Source: BPIH01 sp042408535 (GTDB taxonomy: Bacteria; Chloroflexota; Limnocylindria; Limnocylindrales; CSP1-4). Taken from it: a DNA stretch of 44,908 nt. Below are positions 8,701 through 16,157 of this stretch, one piece after another. Location of the stretch: positions 1-44,908 of the forward strand of contig JBHORA010000206.1 in the NCBI GenBank assembly GCA_042408535.1, in the 5' to 3' direction. Numbering within the stretch: the first letter of the stretch is position 1; each line of letters starts with the position of its first letter. The notes beneath the pieces are model-generated. The model ran no database searches and was not told the DNA's origin. It saw only the letters and a program-made list of their open reading frames with translations. A program made the translations under genes and the position numbers.

Positions 8701-10538
8701 CGTGGCTGGCGGACCTGGAAGCCCGACGCCGGGTCGTCCGGCTCCGGATCGCCGCGCAGGAGCGCTTCGTCGTCCTCGAGGACGTTGGGCGCTACCGGGA
8801 CGCCCTCGGTGTGTCGCCACCGCCGGGAACGCCGGAGACGACCGTCGATGGCGCCCGGGAGGAAGCGCCGCTCGAGTCGCTCCTCGTCCGCTGGGCTCGG
8901 ACCCATGGCCCCTTCGTCGCCCGGGACCCGGCCCTCCGCTGGGGGATCGCCGAGGCGACGGTCGCGGCCTCCCTCGAGCGACTCGCCACCCGGGGCGCCG
9001 TCGTCCGGGGCGCCTTCCGGCCGGGTGGCGGAGCCGCCATTGAGTGGTGCGATCCGGGAGTCCTGCGGGCCCTCCGGCGCCGGTCCATCGCTCGGCTCCG
9101 GCGCGAGGTCGAGCCCGTCGATGCGGCGACGTACGCCCGCTTCCTCCTCGCCTGGCATGGCGTCCCGGGACGGGCAGCCGGGGCGGAGGAAGGGCATGGA
9201 CTGTCGGTCCGGGAGTGGCCGGCAGGGAGCGGTTGGTCCAGGCCCGGAGACCGCCCTCGGGAACCGACACCGACAGCCGCCCTCGATCGCCTCGTCGCCG
9301 TCCTCGACCAGCTCGCCGGACTGCCGATCCCGGCTTCCGTCCTCGAGCGCGATGTCCTTCCGGTGCGCGTCCCCGGCTACAGCCCGCGCCTTCTCGACGA
9401 GCTCGGGGCTCTCGGCGAAGTCGGCTGGGTGGGGGCAGGCCCGCTCGGTGGCCGGGACGACGGCCGGGTCGTCCTCCTCCGACCGGGTCGCGAAGCCCTC
9501 GCCCCACCGCCGCTGCCGGCAGGGGAGCGTCCCTCCGGGCCGCTCCACGACGCCATCCGCGACTACCTCGCTCGCCACGGCGCCTCCTTCTTCCGGGTCC
9601 TGGCGGGTGCCCTGGGTGGTGCCTCCCCGGCTAGCGTCGCCGGCGGGCGCTCGGGCGGGCGCTCGGAGCGCGAGCTCCTTGACGCCCTCTGGGACCTCGT
9701 CTGGGCGGGCGAGGTGACGAACGACACCTTCGCCCCGCTTCGGGCTCTCCGCTGGAAGCGACCGAGCAGCCGGCGGCTACCGTCCGCGGGTCGGCTCGCC
9801 CGGCTGGGGCCGCCGGAGGCGGCAGGGCGCTGGTCCCTCGTTGGGTCGGAGCGGGCGGGCCCGACGGCTCGTCCTTCGGGCGGGTCTGACCGACGGGCGA
9901 CGGCCATCGGCCATGCCTGGGCCGGGGCGCTCCTCGATCGGTACGGGGTCGTCGGTCGGGCGACCCTCGTTGGGGACGGGCCGCCGGGCGGGTTCGGTGC
10001 CCTCTACGGCGTCTTCCGGGCCCTCGAGGAGGCCGGGCGGGTCCAGCGCGGCTACTTCGTCGAGGGGCTCGGCGGCGCCCAGTTCGCGACGGGCGCCGTC
10101 GTCGATCGCCTTCGAGCCCTCCGGCTCCCCGCTGCCGATGGACGCCAGGTCCACCTCCTCGCTGCCACGGACCCGGCCAACCCGTACGGAAGCCTGCTCC
10201 CCTGGCCCCGCCGGGAGAGCGAGCCGGCCGGACGCGGGCCGGCCCGGGTGGCCGGGGCCTACGTCGTCCTCGTCAGCGGCGAGCCAGCGCTCTTCCTCGA
10301 GCGCGGTGGCGCCTCGCTTCTCACGCTCCCCGCCGCCGACGAACCAGAGGTAGCGGCCCTCGCTCTCGCCAGTCTCGGCTCCCTCGTCGAGGACGGGCGC
10401 TACCGCGAGCTCGCCATCGAGCGGATCGACGGGGAACCGGTCGCGGCTTCGGCCTGGCGCGATCGGCTCCTGGCCGCCGGCTTCGTCCGCGGCTATCGCG
10501 GCCTCGTCCTCCGCGAAACTCGGGCCCGGACGGCGTGA
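5739..10538 (+). CDS. lhr: Lhr-type large ATP-dependent helicase (DEAD/DEAH superfamily 2)
   Basis: The product is 1599 residues, the length of long bacterial Lhr. The helicase core shows motif I (HAPTGSGKTLAAF, about 48-60), motif Ia region LYISPLKALAYDIERNL, motif Ib TTPESLYLLL, motif II VDEVHALAGTKRG, motif III GLSATQRP, and RecA2 motifs VFVNSRRLAERLAGRL, VATSSLELGIDMGAVD and QRVGRAGHR. A Lhr-specific winged-helix and core region follows (PRNPLDVLAQQVVAMA; GTIPDRGLYGVFM), then a long C-terminal extension ending near FVRGYRGLVLRE. Residues about 73-120 form an Ala/Pro/Arg-rich insertion in RecA1. Lhr is a 3'-5' nucleic-acid translocase and helicase linked to DNA repair. The gene stands alone between a terminator and the nei-type gene. 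Confidence 0.95.
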   Translation: MAAPSAPADPLDRFRPPVRAWFRSAFEAPTPAQVGGWAAIASGEHTLIHAPTGSGKTLAAFLACLDRLTAPEAVPDSALATAPDSATEGAREGEPPATPGRRRTPRRRSRRSAAPGVRVLYISPLKALAYDIERNLRAPLVGIARAAERLGVPVREVRVAVRTGDTPSDDRRRMVADPPDILVTTPESLYLLLTSIAREILRGVEVVIVDEVHALAGTKRGAHLALSLERLEALRRPGSPRLQRIGLSATQRPLETIARFLGGVGADRSVTVVDAGAAPNLDLAVVVPVEEMARLGEPLPLDERPGGPAVLAGTEGRRSIWPAVYPALLAEIRAHQSTLVFVNSRRLAERLAGRLNELAGETIARAHHGSVAPEERRAIEDALKAGAVRALVATSSLELGIDMGAVDSVVCVESPPSVASGLQRVGRAGHRVGAASRGRIVPKFRGDLLEAAVVADRMRRGEIEATTIPRNPLDVLAQQVVAMAVMDPWSVDELWRVVTRAAPYETLSRGAFEAVLGMLAGAYADEAFAELRPRIVWDRVAGTIEGRRDARTVAVTSAGTIPDRGLYGVFMIGEAGRPGRRVGELDEEMVYESRVGEVITLGASSWRIEDITADRVLVSPAPGEPGKLPFWKGDGVGRPVELGRAIGAFVRELEAALSDDATGRTAVRGRLVAELGLDERAAANLLAYLDEERLVCGALPTDRRIVVERFRDELGDWRLVILSPFGGRVHAPWTLALQRRLGERLGSEVAAIWSDDGIALRLPDGEPGDAEALLFPEPDEIETLVLEGLETSPLFAARFRENAARALLLPRRRPGRRSPLWQQRQRAADLLAVARRHPSFPILIETYRECLADVFDVAALREILGAVARREIGVHTVETARPSPFASSLLFDYVALYMYEWDAPLAERRAGALSLDRDLLRELLGADELRELLDPEAVADLELDLQALSPARRVRSADGLADLLRRLGDLRLDELAARASAEPATVEAWLADLEARRRVVRLRIAAQERFVVLEDVGRYRDALGVSPPPGTPETTVDGAREEAPLESLLVRWARTHGPFVARDPALRWGIAEATVAASLERLATRGAVVRGAFRPGGGAAIEWCDPGVLRALRRRSIARLRREVEPVDAATYARFLLAWHGVPGRAAGAEEGHGLSVREWPAGSGWSRPGDRPREPTPTAALDRLVAVLDQLAGLPIPASVLERDVLPVRVPGYSPRLLDELGALGEVGWVGAGPLGGRDDGRVVLLRPGREALAPPPLPAGERPSGPLHDAIRDYLARHGASFFRVLAGALGGASPASVAGGRSGGRSERELLDALWDLVWAGEVTNDTFAPLRALRWKRPSSRRLPSAGRLARLGPPEAAGRWSLVGSERAGPTARPSGGSDRRATAIGHAWAGALLDRYGVVGRATLVGDGPPGGFGALYGVFRALEEAGRVQRGYFVEGLGGAQFATGAVVDRLRALRLPAADGRQVHLLAATDPANPYGSLLPWPRRESEPAGRGPARVAGAYVVLVSGEPALFLERGGASLLTLPAADEPEVAALALASLGSLVEDGRYRELAIERIDGEPVAASAWRDRLLAAGFVRGYRGLVLRETRARTA

Positions 10539-10607
10539 GGAGGGCCGGGCGCGGCCGGCGACGGCCGAGAACGACGACGAGTCCCGGGTCGCGGCAGACG
10601 AAGGCCG

Positions 10608-11483
10608 ATGCCCGAGGGTGACACCCTCCACCGGACGGCGGCCGGGCTGCGGCCCGTCCTCGTCGGCCGATCGGTCCTCGCGGCCAGTGCCCGCCGGCCG
10701 GGGCCGGCTGTCGGTTCCCTCGTCGGGACGACGGTCGTCGCCGTCGAGACCCTCGGCAAGAACCTCCTCATCCGTTTCAGCGACGGTCGGACGCTCCGGA
10801 CGCACCTCGGGATGCGAGGCGCCTGGCACCGCTACCGGCCGGGCGAGGCCTGGCGCCGAGCGGCGTGGCGAGCGAGTCTCGTCCTCGAGGTCGACGGCGC
10901 CCTGGCGGTCTGCTTCGACGCCCCGAGGGTCGAGCTCTTCGAGACCCGGGCCGAACGGCTCCATCCGGGGCTCGCCGAACTCGGTCCGGACCTCCTCGCT
11001 CCCGTCCTCGACGTGGACGCAGCAGTGGCCCGCTTCCGGGTCCCCGACCTCGCCGATCGCCCGATCGCCGAGGTCCTGCTCGACCAACGCGTCGTCGCCG
11101 GGATCGGGAACGTCTACAAGAGCGAGGTCCTCTTCGTCGCCCGTGTCCAGCCCTTCGCCCGCGTTGGGGACCTGTCGGATCCCGAGCTCCGGGAGATCGT
11201 CGAGACGGCTCGCCGGCTCCTCGTCGAGAACGCGCGACTCGATCGGCCGGTCCGTCGGCGGACGACGGACGGGCCGGACGGTGGCGCCGTGGGAGTCGCC
11301 CGCGCCACGGGCTCGCTCTGGGTCTACCGGCAGGTCGGGCGGCCATGTCAACGGTGCCGGACCCCGATCGCGGCCCGGAGCCACGGCCATCCGCCACGCC
11401 GGACGTACTGGTGTCCCCGCTGTCAGGCGGGGAGGGAAGGGCGCCCGATCCCGGTACCGGGGTACGATCGGGGGCCGAGGTGA
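10608..11483 (+). CDS. Endonuclease VIII (Nei)-type DNA glycosylase/AP lyase of the Fpg/Nei family
   Basis: The 291-residue protein begins MPEGDTLHR, where Pro2 is the Schiff-base nucleophile and Glu3 a catalytic acid of the Fpg/Nei family; the MPEGDT form is typical of the Nei subgroup that acts on oxidised pyrimidines. The helix-two-turn-helix appears in LLDQRVVAGIGNVYKSEVLF, with the conserved GIGNVYKSE. A C-terminal zinc finger is present with CQRC and CPRC pairs near residues 248-271. It probably removes oxidised bases in base-excision repair. It follows lhr by 69 bp and its stop overlaps the GTG of the next gene (GTGA 11480-11483). Confidence 0.93.
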   Translation: MPEGDTLHRTAAGLRPVLVGRSVLAASARRPGPAVGSLVGTTVVAVETLGKNLLIRFSDGRTLRTHLGMRGAWHRYRPGEAWRRAAWRASLVLEVDGALAVCFDAPRVELFETRAERLHPGLAELGPDLLAPVLDVDAAVARFRVPDLADRPIAEVLLDQRVVAGIGNVYKSEVLFVARVQPFARVGDLSDPELREIVETARRLLVENARLDRPVRRRTTDGPDGGAVGVARATGSLWVYRQVGRPCQRCRTPIAARSHGHPPRRTYWCPRCQAGREGRPIPVPGYDRGPR

Positions 11484-11779
11484 CGGGGCGCGAGCAGGCG
11501 ACGGCAATCGAGGTCAGGTGCCAGTCCCAACCGGGCGGTGACTGGCTCTGTCGGGTCATCGTTGGCGACGAGGGTTCGCGGACCGAGCACCGGGTCAGGG
11601 TCACCCAGGCCGATCTCGAGCGCCTCGACCCGCGGAGCGGCGATCCGACCGAGCTGGTCCGCCGATCCTTCGTTTTCCTCCTCGAGCGGGAGCCGAAGGA
11701 GTCGATCCTGCGGGCCTTCGACCTCTCGGTCATCGGCCGCTACTTCCCGGAGTACGAGGGGACGATCGGGCGGCGCTGA
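11480..11779 (+). CDS. Small conserved-looking hypothetical protein coupled to the nei-type gene
   Basis: The 99-residue protein starts at GTG 11480, overlapping the nei-type stop by 4 nt. It is soluble and charged (AIEVRCQSQPGGDWLCRVIV near the N-terminus, then VRVTQADLERLDP and a C-terminal FVFLLEREPKESILRAFDLS). I recognise no domain. A TACGAT at 11463-11468 could give an additional internal promoter 11 nt before the start. The coupling to a repair glycosylase could hint at a related role, but this is only context. Confidence 0.7.
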   Translation: MTGREQATAIEVRCQSQPGGDWLCRVIVGDEGSRTEHRVRVTQADLERLDPRSGDPTELVRRSFVFLLEREPKESILRAFDLSVIGRYFPEYEGTIGRR

Positions 11780-11796
11780 CGACCTCGCCGGGAGCG

Positions 11797-11868
11797 TCAG
11801 CCAGCGCCCGAGCCGGCAGCTCAGCCAGCGCCGGCGCCAGCACAGAAGCTAGCGCCCGAGCCAGTTCC
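11797..11868. repeat. Degenerate 24-bp tandem repeat after the small gene's stop
   Basis: Three imperfect 24-bp units (11797-11820, 11821-11844, 11845-11868) built on CAGC-CAGCGCC motifs fill most of the gap between two convergent genes. Confidence 0.6.
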
Positions 11869-11879
11869 TGAGCGGTCCC

Positions 11880-12845
11880 TCAGCCGGCGAGGCCGAAGAA
11901 GGCTCGCGCCCGGCCGAGGAGGGCACGCCCCGTGCGCACGAGCCGGACACCGAGCGGTCGCTCGTCCTGGCGCGCCCTTGCCACGAAGGCCGCGAGTTCG
12001 CCGCGGAGGCGCCGGCGACCATCGGCTCGCAGCCACCAGAACGGGTTCGGATGCCGCCAGAGCCAGGGAACAGCGGCCCAGAGGAGCACGAGGTAGTCGA
12101 GTCGGAGGGGCCGGGGCCCGAAGCCAAAGAGGGCCTGGAGTTGGACGATCGTGAGCGGGAGGGTGAGGAGGCTCAGGATCGCCGCGACGACGAGCCAGCC
12201 GATCCCCCAGGCCCGAGCCCGCGGCGCGAGGAGGACGAGGAAGGGTGCGGGGACCCACTTCATCCAGGTCGCCAGGGCCCAGAGGGCACCAGCGAGGGGC
12301 GCTCCGCTGAACTGGGCCGCCCAGAGCATGAGGCCGAGGTGGAGGTTGACGTTGCCGGTGTCGAGGTTGGCGGCCAGGGGGAAGGCGAGGAGGGCGACGA
12401 CGACGGCCGTCTCGAGGGGTCGACGGCGGTAGGCCCAGTCGATCGTCCAGAAGAGGAGGAGGAAGGAGCCGACCCGCCAGACGAACCAGGCGACGTCCCA
12501 GGGGAGGAGGGCCCAGGGGGCGAAGAAGGGGAGCATCCAGGGCGCGTAGACGTAGGGGAGGAAGGGCCCGGTCGGGTGGTAGGGATCCCCGCCCGCGAGC
12601 CAGATCCGGACCGCCGCCCAGTAGGCCCGAGCGTCTGCGCCAGCCGCTTCGCCCCGGGCGACGAGACCGGCGACGCCAAGGCCGAAGACGAGGGCGAGGA
12701 TGACGACGGCGGCCCGCCGGCGGGGATCCCGGAGCCGGGAGAGCTCGCGGCGCAGGGCGCGCCGGAAGACGCCGGCCCGGCGCTGCGTCGGCCGGTCGAC
12801 AAGGCGCTCAACGGTCTGGAGTCGGGCCATGAGGCGCTCGTTCAT
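11880..12845 (-). CDS. GT87/DUF2029-like polytopic membrane protein (possible polyprenol-phosphate-mannose-dependent mannosyltransferase)
   Basis: The 321-residue protein has many hydrophobic segments. After a basic N-terminus and first helix (AAVVILALVFGLGVAGLV) comes GADARAYWAAVRIWLAGGDPYHP then YVYAPWMLPFFAPWALLPW, the layout of the DUF2029/GT87 family in which an early loop Asp is thought to be catalytic. NVNLHLGLMLWA and MKWVPAPFLVLLAPRA fit later family motifs. The protein is shorter than typical family members (about 400 residues), so the C-terminal portion is reduced. The start ATG 12845 was preferred over 13046 because the extension is a translated 21-bp repeat and a -10 box lies 9 nt upstream. 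It is divergent from the M20 peptidase gene. Confidence 0.8.
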   Translation of the reverse strand: MNERLMARLQTVERLVDRPTQRRAGVFRRALRRELSRLRDPRRRAAVVILALVFGLGVAGLVARGEAAGADARAYWAAVRIWLAGGDPYHPTGPFLPYVYAPWMLPFFAPWALLPWDVAWFVWRVGSFLLLFWTIDWAYRRRPLETAVVVALLAFPLAANLDTGNVNLHLGLMLWAAQFSGAPLAGALWALATWMKWVPAPFLVLLAPRARAWGIGWLVVAAILSLLTLPLTIVQLQALFGFGPRPLRLDYLVLLWAAVPWLWRHPNPFWWLRADGRRRLRGELAAFVARARQDERPLGVRLVRTGRALLGRARAFFGLAG

Positions 12846-12854
12846 GGCCCTTCG

Positions 12855-12860
12855 ATTGTC
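12855..12860 (-). promoter_or_regulatory. -10-like box (GACAAT) of the GT87-like gene, leaderless type
   Basis: GACAAT on the minus strand is 9 nt from ATG 12845. It deviates from TANNNT only at the first base. Confidence 0.45.
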
Positions 12861-12906
12861 GCATCGACGGGCCGGGTGGCGAGACCCACCCCTCCGGCGA
12901 AGGCGG

Positions 12907-13012
12907 CCCCGGGCGGCCGGGTTCTGGCCGCGGCACCCGGGCTCTGGCCCCGGGCACCCGGGCTCTGGCCCCGGGCGGCCGGGTTCTGGCCCCAGGCGGC
13001 TGGGATCTGGCC
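12907..13012. repeat. 21-bp GC-rich tandem repeat in a divergent promoter region
   Basis: About five units (12919-12938, 12939-12959, 12960-12980, 12981-13001, 13002-13012 partial) share GGG-TCTGGCCCC-GGGC. The array sits between the divergent GT87-like and M20 genes. The period is 21 bp, two helical turns; translation gives only Pro/Gly/Trp or Pro/Glu/Gly repeats. Confidence 0.85.
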
Positions 13013-13047
13013 GGCCCCGCCCTCGGCCGTGGCCCTCGGCCGCCAAC

Positions 13048-13053
13048 TAGACT
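13048..13053 (+). promoter_or_regulatory. -10 box (TAGACT) of the M20 peptidase gene, leaderless type
   Basis: TAGACT is followed by 8 nt and ATG 13062, with no Shine-Dalgarno. Confidence 0.65.
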
Positions 13054-13061
13054 GTTCGTCG

Positions 13062-14360
13062 ATGACCCGGGCCGCCGACCCCTCGGCGCTCGTGACGCCG
13101 GCCGAGCTCGACCGCCTTCGAGCGGCGGTCGCCGCCGGCCTGCCGGCGTATCTCGACGAGCTGGCGACCCTCGTCGCCATCGACTCGGGCTCGGGTGACC
13201 TGACCGGGCTCGAGCGGGTCGCTGGACATGTCGCCGACCGGCTCGGTGGACTCGGGGCGTCGGTCGAGATCGAACGGGACCCGGTCCACGGCCCGACGGT
13301 CGTCGGCCGGTTCGATGGGGGACCGGGCTCGAAGGGCGAGCCGCGGGTCCTCCTCGTGGGCCATCTCGACACCGTCTACCCGGCGGGCACGGCCGCCCGC
13401 CGCCCCTTCGAGATCCGCGATGGCCGCCTCCTCGGACCCGGTGTCGCCGACGACAAGGGCGGGCTTGTGGCCGGGCTCGGTGCCCTCGCTGCCCTCCGTG
13501 AGCTCGGGTCCCCGACCTGGCCGCTGCCGGTCACGGTCGTCGCCAACCCCGACGAGGAGGTCGGCTCGCCCGCCTCGACGCCGATCATCGCCCGTCTCGC
13601 CACCGACCACGCCGTCTGCCTCGTCCTTGAGTGCGCCCGGGCGAACGGCGACATCGTCAGCGCCCGGAAGGGGAACCTCCACCTCCGGATCGAGCTTCGG
13701 GGCCGGGCAGCGCACGCGGGGGTCGAACCGGAGAAGGGCCGGAGCGCCGTCCTTGCCGCGGCCCGGCTCGTCGTCGCCCTCCACGACCTCTCGGGCCGCT
13801 GGCCGGGGGTGACGGTGAACGTCGGCGTCGTCGAAGGCGGTAGCCGGCCGAACGTCGTCGCCGAGTGGGCCCGACTCGAGGTCGACGTCCGGGCCCCAGA
13901 CCGGGCGTCCCTCGTCGCCGCCGAAGCCGAGATCCGCCGCCTCGCCTCGGTACCCACCGTCCCCGACGTCCGAGTCGGTGTGGAGGAGGTGGCTCGACAC
14001 TGGCCGATGGAGCGCCTCCCGGCGACCGACCACCTCGTCCGGATGGCGACCAGCCTCGCCCGGCGGCTCGGCTTCGAGCTCCGCGACACGGCGACGGGCG
14101 GTGCCTCCGACGGGAACACGACGGCGGGGCTCGGGATGCCGACCCTCGACGGCCTTGGCCCGATCGGCGGCGGCGACCACGGTCCCGACGAGTACCTCGA
14201 GCTCGACTCGGTCGTCCCACGAACGACCCTCCTCGCCGCCCTCGTTCTGGCCCTCCGTCGCGATCCGGCGATCGCTGCCTGGCGGGCCGGGGCCGACGGC
14301 GGGCGGGGCGGGCTGGGCGGCCCGGGCGGCCCGAGCGAGCCTCTGTCGAGCCTACGGTGA
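13062..14360 (+). CDS. M20 family metallopeptidase (glutamate carboxypeptidase-like)
   Basis: The 432-residue protein carries the M20 zinc site: LLVGHLDTVYP (H101, D103), GVADDKGG (bridging D130), NPDEEVGSP (catalytic E165 and ligand E166), and the C-terminal histidine in IGGGDHGPDEY. A dimerisation domain lies in between (RAAHAGVEPEKGRSAV). Such enzymes are di-zinc exopeptidases or amidohydrolases; the closest layout is carboxypeptidase G2/glutamate carboxypeptidase. No signal peptide is visible. The start is ATG 13062, fixed by a TAGACT box 8 nt upstream. The C-terminus has a Gly-rich tail of about 25 residues. The next gene begins 10 bp after the stop. Confidence 0.93.
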   Translation: MTRAADPSALVTPAELDRLRAAVAAGLPAYLDELATLVAIDSGSGDLTGLERVAGHVADRLGGLGASVEIERDPVHGPTVVGRFDGGPGSKGEPRVLLVGHLDTVYPAGTAARRPFEIRDGRLLGPGVADDKGGLVAGLGALAALRELGSPTWPLPVTVVANPDEEVGSPASTPIIARLATDHAVCLVLECARANGDIVSARKGNLHLRIELRGRAAHAGVEPEKGRSAVLAAARLVVALHDLSGRWPGVTVNVGVVEGGSRPNVVAEWARLEVDVRAPDRASLVAAEAEIRRLASVPTVPDVRVGVEEVARHWPMERLPATDHLVRMATSLARRLGFELRDTATGGASDGNTTAGLGMPTLDGLGPIGGGDHGPDEYLELDSVVPRTTLLAALVLALRRDPAIAAWRAGADGGRGGLGGPGGPSEPLSSLR

Positions 14361-14370
14361 GCCGCCCCGG

Positions 14371-15495
14371 GTGAGCCTCGCCGCCCAGCTTGATCCGGCT
14401 CTTTGGCCGGCCTACGCCTCGAGCGGGTTCCGGATCCTTCGGCGGCGGCTCCGGGGGCCCCGTCGGTTCGGCGGCGACGCCGCGGCGATCTGTCGGGCGA
14501 TCGTCGACGCGTGCTGGTCCGGGGAGGTCTTCACCGCCTCGGTCGGGCACTTCCGGCAGGCCTGGACGCGCGACCTCGGGTTCGCGGCAGCCTCGTTGGT
14601 CCGGATCGGGGAACGGGAGCGGCTCGTCGCCTCCCTCGCCTGGCTCCTCGACGCCTTCGCTCGCGGCGGGCGGGTGACGACGACCGTCTTTCCGGGTCGA
14701 CGAGCCCGGGACGTCTGGACCTACGGTGTCGACTCGCTCCCGCTCCTCCTCCACGGCCTCTTCGTCGGCGGGGCCGACGAACTCGTCGCCCGGCACGCCG
14801 AGTGGCTCGGCCGGGAGGTGGAGCGGTTCGGGCGGACCGTCGTCGACCCGGGCACGGGGCTCGTCCGGGACGACCGCCGCTTCTCGACCCATCGGGACAC
14901 GATCCGGACGCGATCGAACGCCTACGCGAACGCGATGCTCGTCCTCCTCGACCGGATCCTCCGCTCGACGGGCTGGTTCGCGACGCCGGTGCCGGCCGGA
15001 GCTCCCGAACGGTTCGTCGACCGCTTCTGGCGCGGCGACCGCTTCGTCGACCGGGCCGACGGCGACGAGGTGACCGGTGACGCGACGGTCGTGCCCTTCT
15101 TCTTCGGGGTCGTCCCCGACAACCTGGGCCTCCGAGCCGCCCTCCGGGCCGCCGAGGCGGCTGGCCTCGCCGACCCGCTCCCGCTCCGCTACGCGGCCCG
15201 TCGGGACCCGGCGACGGAGGACCCGGTCCAGGGCTGGTTCGTGCCCGACTACCAGGGGACGGCAGTCTGGACCTCCCTCGGGGCGATGTACCTGGCCCTC
15301 CTGCGGCGCGCCGATCCCGCGGCGGCGGCCCCGCTCGTCGCTGCCTACCGCCAGCGGATCGAGGGGGACGGCACCGTCTGGGAGGTCTTCGCCGAGGAGG
15401 CTGGGGCGCTCCGGCCCTACCGGGGTCGCTTCGGTCTCTTCGTGGCCGACGAGGGGATGCTCTGGGCTGCGATCTTCGCCGAGCTCTTCGAGTGA
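14371..15495 (+). CDS. Six-hairpin glycosidase-like protein (GH15/amylo-1,6-glucosidase-like fold)
   Basis: The 374-residue protein has the repeated helix-hairpin pattern of (alpha/alpha)6-barrel glycosidases: HFRQAWTRDLGFAAASLVRIG with an Arg-Asp pair, RVTTTVFPGRRARDVWTYGVDSLPLLLHGL, TRSNAYANAMLVLLDRIL, and late PYRGRFGLFVADEGMLWAAIF. It lacks a signal peptide and any carbohydrate-binding module. I infer a glucoamylase/debranching-type hydrolase, but the catalytic glutamates are not assigned and another six-hairpin activity is possible. GTG 14371 follows the M20 stop by 10 bp. TACGGT at 14353-14358, 12 nt upstream, could be an internal promoter. Confidence 0.75.
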   Translation: MSLAAQLDPALWPAYASSGFRILRRRLRGPRRFGGDAAAICRAIVDACWSGEVFTASVGHFRQAWTRDLGFAAASLVRIGERERLVASLAWLLDAFARGGRVTTTVFPGRRARDVWTYGVDSLPLLLHGLFVGGADELVARHAEWLGREVERFGRTVVDPGTGLVRDDRRFSTHRDTIRTRSNAYANAMLVLLDRILRSTGWFATPVPAGAPERFVDRFWRGDRFVDRADGDEVTGDATVVPFFFGVVPDNLGLRAALRAAEAAGLADPLPLRYAARRDPATEDPVQGWFVPDYQGTAVWTSLGAMYLALLRRADPAAAAPLVAAYRQRIEGDGTVWEVFAEEAGALRPYRGRFGLFVADEGMLWAAIFAELFE

Positions 15496-15510
15496 TCGGG
15501 TGGCGGCGGC

Positions 15511-15562
15511 GGCCCGGGGGTTCTTCGGCCCGGGGGTTCTTCGGCCCGGGGGTTCTTCGGCC
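15511..15562. repeat. 16-bp perfect tandem repeat between convergent genes
   Basis: Three identical 16-bp copies of GGCCCGGGGGTTCTTC (15511-15526, 15527-15542, 15543-15558) plus a partial fourth. The array fills the gap between two convergent stop codons. Confidence 0.9.
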
Positions 15563-15567
15563 CTCCC

Positions 15568-15840
15568 TCAACGGAGGAAGATCCGGCCGCAGGTCCCATC
15601 GCAGACGACGACGAGGGCGTGGGCGTCGCGGGCGTAGCCGGCGACGTGGAGGCGCCCGGGGCAGCCGGTCGTCGGACACTTCCAGACCCACCAGCGCTCG
15701 TTCTCGTCGAGGGCGGTCGTCCGTTCGGCGAGGGTCGGTCCGAGGTCGCTCCGTTCGGCGACGAGCCGCTCGATGGTCTGTCGGCGCTCGGTTTCGGACT
15801 CGGACGTGTAGGGGTAGTTCTGGCCGATGTTCGAGGTCAC
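15568..15840 (-). CDS. Small zinc-ribbon-like protein
   Basis: The 90-residue protein has an N-terminal charged helical part (TSESETERRQTIERLVAERS) and a C-terminal Cys-rich module WKCPTTGCPGRLHVAGY...CDGTCGRI, with two Cys pairs spaced as in a zinc ribbon. I do not recognise the family. The start is GTG 15840, following an AGGGTTAGG purine stretch. A TATACT promoter at 15989-15994 would give a roughly 140-nt leader that begins with a 15-bp stem-loop. Confidence 0.75.
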   Translation of the reverse strand: MTSNIGQNYPYTSESETERRQTIERLVAERSDLGPTLAERTTALDENERWWVWKCPTTGCPGRLHVAGYARDAHALVVVCDGTCGRIFLR

Positions 15841-15935
15841 CCTAACCCTCCGGACTGGCGTGGCGGCGGTGGCGGGCGTCTCGTGGCGACGATCGCCGGT
15901 GGTGGACCGGCGCGTTCTTCGAGCCCGCGAACGAG

Positions 15936-15985
15936 CGACGCCGGTGACAGTGGAACGTGTGAGCGCAGCGCTGTCACCGGCGTCG
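15936..15985 (-). promoter_or_regulatory. 15-bp perfect inverted repeat in the leader of the zinc-ribbon gene
   Basis: Arms 15936-15950 and 15971-15985 (CGACGCCGGTGACAG and its exact reverse complement) are separated by 20 nt. The right arm lies within a few bases of the predicted start site of the minus-strand TATACT promoter, so it is either a structured RNA at the 5' end of the transcript or an operator for a dimeric regulator. Confidence 0.75.
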
Positions 15986-15988
15986 GCG

Positions 15989-15994
15989 AGTATA
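15989..15994 (-). promoter_or_regulatory. -10 box (TATACT) upstream of the zinc-ribbon gene
   Basis: TATACT on the minus strand; predicted start near 15980, leader about 140 nt to GTG 15840. Confidence 0.55.
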
Positions 15995-16010
15995 GGACGG
16001 CATCGGCTCC

Positions 16011-16062
16011 GTCAGGCCCCACGCTCCGGCCCCATCGTCAGGCCCCACGCTCCGGCCCGATC
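16011..16062. repeat. 26-bp tandem duplication
   Basis: Two 26-bp units (16011-16036 and 16037-16062) starting GTCAGGCCCCACGCTCCGGC differ at one base. The unit includes the stop codon of the possible small ORF at 16038-16157. Confidence 0.9.
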
Positions 16063-16157
16063 CCGTAGCTCCAAGCCCCGTCTCCGTGACCACACGGCCG
16101 GCAGCCGGCCCTCCGGAGCTCGCCCAGATGCTCGGGCTGTGCCACGTCGAGCACCAT
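16038..16157 (-). CDS. Possible 39-residue ORF overlapping the gamma-glutamyltransferase stop
   Basis: ATG 16157 overlaps the upstream stop as TGATG, and the frame runs 39 codons (MVLDVAQPEHLGELRRAG..., with CRPCGH) with mostly G/C third positions. The overlap suggests coupled translation, but there is no family evidence and the 3' end lies in a 26-bp duplication. It may be chance. Confidence 0.25.
   Translation of the reverse strand: MVLDVAQPEHLGELRRAGCRPCGHGDGAWSYGIGPERGA

Noticed and set aside
5490..9578. 1362-codon minus-strand ORF
   Set aside because: It is antisense to the Lhr helicase; its length results from high GC and codon bias, and it has no domain-like sequence.
12051..13061. 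Upstream extension of the M20 frame
   Set aside because: It is antisense to the GT87-like gene and then reads the 21-bp repeat.
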